Origin: Desulfonatronum lacustre DSM 10312
GTDB taxonomy: Bacteria; Desulfobacterota; Desulfovibrionia; Desulfovibrionales; Desulfonatronaceae
Assembly (NCBI RefSeq): GCF_000519265.1
Contig: NZ_KI912608.1
Span: forward strand, 2,389,313-2,453,312
Length of the DNA: 64,000 bases
Direction: 5' to 3'
The notes below the pieces were generated by a model. That model was not told the DNA's origin and ran no database searches. It was given only the letters and a program-made list of their open reading frames with translations. The translations under genes were made by a program, and so were the position numbers. Of the stretch, positions 62,384 to 64,000 are shown piece after piece (the stretch's first letter is position 1; each line of letters begins with the position of its first letter).

Positions 62384-62818
62384 ATGGGAAAAATTATCGC
62401 GGTCTGCACCAGCCCCAAGAAGGGCCAGCGGAAAAAGAATATTGATCAGGGAGAACTCGTGGCCGAGCATGGCCTGCAAGGCGACGCCCACGCCGGGCCC
62501 TGGCATCGGCAGGTCAGTCTGCTGGCCATGGAAAGCATCAAAAAAATGCAGGCCGCCGGCCTGAAGGTCGGCCCGGGAGACTTCGCGGAAAACCTGACCA
62601 CCGAAGGCATCGACCTACCCAGCCTGCCCCTGGGCACCAAGCTGCGCATCGGCCCGCAAGCCCTGGGCGAGGTCACCCAAATCGGCAAGGAATGTCACAC
62701 CCGATGCGCCATTTTTCACCAGGCTGGAGATTGCGTGATGCCCAAAGAAGGCATTTTCATCCAGGTCCTGACCGGAGGGACCGTCCGAGTGGGGGACGTG
62801 GTGGAAGTGGACAACTGA
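62384..62818 (+). CDS. MOSC domain protein
   Basis: A 144-residue stand-alone MOSC (molybdenum cofactor sulfurase C-terminal) protein: GELVAEHGLQGDAHAG, HRQVSLLAMESIKKMQ, GDFAENLTTEGIDL, LPLGTKLRIG, GKECHTRCAIFHQAGDCVMPKEGIFIQVLTGGTVRVGDVV. The conserved Cys residues (CHTRC; DC) are those thought to carry sulfur. MOSC proteins are linked to molybdenum-cofactor chemistry; exact role unknown. ATG 62384 follows GGAGGAAATCAAACC; the longer ORF from 62258 runs through cbiD and is rejected. Confidence 0.9.
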   Translation: MGKIIAVCTSPKKGQRKKNIDQGELVAEHGLQGDAHAGPWHRQVSLLAMESIKKMQAAGLKVGPGDFAENLTTEGIDLPSLPLGTKLRIGPQALGEVTQIGKECHTRCAIFHQAGDCVMPKEGIFIQVLTGGTVRVGDVVEVDN

Positions 62819-62923
62819 GGAGGAAGAGACGCCTTTCGCCACTATCTTGAAAAACGAGAACAGCAGGGTCACGCTTTCCGAAAACAGCAGACATGGAATA
62901 ACCGGCCTGAAGGTCGGAAAGAA

Positions 62924-62955
62924 AAAGGGTTGCAAGCACAAGCTTGCAACCCTTT
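62924..62955. terminator. Bidirectional terminator between MOSC gene and tRNAs
   Basis: A 14-bp perfect stem AAAGGGTTGCAAGC / GCTTGCAACCCTTT (62924-62937 and 62942-62955, loop ACAA). It is followed by AATTTTAATT on the plus strand and preceded by an A-run (a T-run on the minus strand), so it can end transcripts from both the MOSC gene and the minus-strand tRNA pair. Confidence 0.9.
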
Positions 62956-62964
62956 AATTTTAAT

Positions 62965-63042
62965 TGGCGTCCCCAAGGGGATTCGAACCCCTGTTACCGG
63001 CGTGAAAGGCCGATGTCCTGGACCAGGCTAGACGATGGGGAC
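62965..63042 (-). tRNA. tRNA-Glu (anticodon UUC)
   Basis: Read on the minus strand, GTCCCCATCGTCTAGCC begins a complete cloverleaf: 7-bp acceptor closed by GGGGAC, D-loop with CCTGGTCCAGG, anticodon loop CTTTCAC (UUC), T-arm GGGGTTCGAATCCCC, and encoded 3' CCA (62965-62967). Transcribed after the tRNA-Gln gene, 13 bases away, probably as one transcript. Confidence 0.97.
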
Positions 63043-63055
63043 ACTGGGTATGATG

Positions 63056-63129
63056 TGGCTGGGGGACTAGGATTTGAACCTAGGTTGACGGAGTCAGAGT
63101 CCGTAGTCCTGCCGCTAGACGATCCCCCA
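63056..63129 (-). tRNA. tRNA-Gln (anticodon CUG)
   Basis: On the minus strand: acceptor TGGGGGA/TCCCCCA with discriminator G, D-arm GTCTAGCGGCAGGAC, anticodon stem ACGGA/TCCGT with loop CTCTGAC (CUG), T-arm CCTAGGTTCAAATCCTAGG-type arm, and encoded CCA. First of the tRNA-Gln/tRNA-Glu pair. Confidence 0.96.
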
Positions 63130-63144
63130 GCGCAAAGTCCGTAC

Positions 63145-63172
63145 AACTATGCAAAAGGGGGCCGTTTGTCAA
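63145..63172 (-). promoter_or_regulatory. Promoter of the tRNA-Gln/Glu pair
   Basis: On the minus strand a perfect TTGACA (63167-63172) is followed 16 bases later by ATAGTT (63145-63150), just ahead of tRNA-Gln. The strong -35 and weak -10 fit a stable-RNA promoter. Confidence 0.6.
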
Positions 63173-63233
63173 CATTTTTTGCGAAAAAAACCTTTTTTCC
63201 ACTCAAGACCGAAAAGAAATATTTCGGAATCCG

Positions 63234-63581
63234 CTATGCAGCAGCCGCCAAACGGCGAGTCCGCTTTTTCAACAGATTAATTTTGCGGCGCAAGCGATTC
63301 CGGTCCTTGCGCTGGGTGCCGGGCAGTTGATCTTTTTCAGTGCGCAGCGTACGCACCTGACGCTTCAACGACCAAATCTGGTCCTTATACGGAGAAGGCC
63401 CCTTGTTCTCTTCGTCCGTACTGAAACCAAGAGCTTCGCGCACGGCGACCACGAGGGCGTCTTTATCCATTCCGCTGGCCCCGGTAATCTGGGGAATCTG
63501 AGAAATGCACAATTCACGAAGTTCCTTGGCGGTCATCTTGTCCAAGGGTTTTTTCAAAACAATATTCTTTTCCTCACTCAT
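63234..63581 (-). CDS. Small basic protein with Rho_N/SAP-like domain
   Basis: A 115-residue protein. Residues about 12-55 (LDKMTAKELRELCISQIPQITGASGMDKDALVVAVREALG) match the Rho termination factor N-terminal/SAP-like helical fold. The C-terminal half is strongly basic (LKRQVRTLRTEKDQLPGTQRKDRNRLRRKINLLKKRTRRL), suggesting RNA or DNA binding and a coiled coil. GGAGAAAGGA precedes ATG 63581. It lies 19 bases after the DUF721 gene, probably in one operon. A nucleic-acid-binding role is inferred from the fold. Confidence 0.8.
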   Translation of the reverse strand: MSEEKNIVLKKPLDKMTAKELRELCISQIPQITGASGMDKDALVVAVREALGFSTDEENKGPSPYKDQIWSLKRQVRTLRTEKDQLPGTQRKDRNRLRRKINLLKKRTRRLAAAA

Positions 63582-63600
63582 TCCTTTCTCCTTGACTATC

Positions 63601-64000
63601 TCACTCGGGGCGGTCGTCCACCCGGTTCGTTGTTGCCGCGCACGGTTCGCTTTTGTTGCGCGATTTCACCTGTTCAAGCGATCGAACATATTTCCGGTAG
63701 CAACGCTCGAGCGCTGGGACGGCGGAAAACCGTTTAACCGGGTGGTTCGTTCCTTCCAGCCTCACGCCTGCTTGCACATAGATTTCCGGCGAAAAGCGCG
63801 AAGCGGTCTTTTTCCCTTCCCGCAGAGCGGTTCCCATTGCATCCGCTACCGCGACCAAGGAAGATCGGCCACCTAGCAGATCAAGACGGACTTTGTCAAA
63901 GACTTTTTCTCCCAAGGCGGCATTGACGGCTCGCAGAATCGTCGGCGCGTGGAAATGCATCTCCTGCATTACCATGGGGTCCTCAACGCCCAGCAGCAGC
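63601..64000 (-). CDS. DUF721/DciA-like protein, 5' end outside the window
   Basis: The frame is open to the window edge, upstream of the first ATG (63975): it reads LLLGVEDPMVMQEMHFHAPTILRAVNAALGEKVFDKVRLDLL, typical of DUF721 (DciA-like) proteins, some of which help load the replicative helicase. About 90 less conserved residues follow, ending in a basic tail. So the visible 133 codons are the C-terminal part only. It is upstream of the Rho_N-like gene on the same strand. Confidence 0.72.
   Translation of the reverse strand, partial: LLLGVEDPMVMQEMHFHAPTILRAVNAALGEKVFDKVRLDLLGGRSSLVAVADAMGTALREGKKTASRFSPEIYVQAGVRLEGTNHPVKRFSAVPALERCYRKYVRSLEQVKSRNKSEPCAATTNRVDDRPE

Overview
The window is about 64 kb of high-GC bacterial chromosome. 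Gene content and order point to a Desulfobacterota sulfate-reducer lineage, with Desulfovibrionales (a Desulfonatronum- or Desulfovibrio-like organism) as best guess. The grounds are a stand-alone IMP cyclohydrolase next to hflX, a sigma-54-type promoter in front of flgB-flgC-fliE-fliFGHI, an anaerobic-type cobalamin gene set (cobB/cbiA, cbiC, cbiD), and a Rho_N-like plus DUF721 pair. This assignment is inference from family knowledge; no search was run.

Layout. (1) 1-2863: housekeeping genes, with hisC (5' end outside the window) and cmk on the plus strand facing mazG, cvpA and a small ORF on the minus strand. (2) 3261-8291: a cNMP/CBS/DUF294 protein, a DnaQ-like exonuclease and a two-part sodium:solute symporter (DUF4212 small subunit plus large subunit), closed by a strong terminator. 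(3) 8414-10759: a three-PAS hybrid histidine kinase. (4) About 11-39 kb: a long co-oriented accessory region of exported and membrane proteins: a vWA protein, a MacB/LolD-like ABC ATPase with an FtsX-type permease, an FGE/SUMF1-fold protein, two coiled-coil lipoproteins, an S41 protease, beta-propeller proteins, a 2021-residue multidomain exported protein with five 117-residue repeats, and several unrecognised proteins. Three of them share an unnamed module of about 75 residues (VRALRAW). (5) 39.3-44.9 kb: the most unusual locus, a DUF2207-like membrane protein ending in a cytoplasmic tail of eight cysteines at exact four-residue spacing (CHSA repeats). It is translationally coupled to a PqqD-like/radical SAM/SPASM enzyme and followed by an unknown membrane protein and an M48 lipoprotein protease. 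(6) 45.2-52.6 kb: a Memo-like protein, CIRCE-controlled groES-groEL, a diguanylate cyclase, hflX, IMP cyclohydrolase and a TPR protein. (7) 52.8-58.9 kb: the flagellar basal-body/export operon. (8) 58.9-62.8 kb: cobB, cbiC, cbiD and a MOSC protein. (9) 62.9-64.0 kb: tRNA-Glu and tRNA-Gln, a Rho_N-like small protein and a DUF721 protein cut by the window end.

How the parts may work together. The flagellar, cobalamin and chaperone genes are conventional. The 11-39 kb region reads as an envelope system: an ABC/FtsX machine beside a vWA protein, a degenerate FGE-fold protein, lipoproteins and a protease, with large exported propeller and repeat proteins downstream. The 39-45 kb block reads as a radical-SAM protein-modification system whose substrate is probably the Cys-repeat tail of the membrane protein. 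These two functional readings are inferences from context.

Many long antisense ORFs in this high-GC sequence are shadows and are left out. Starts were moved downstream of the longest ORF where a Shine-Dalgarno sequence or family length supports it; each case is noted.
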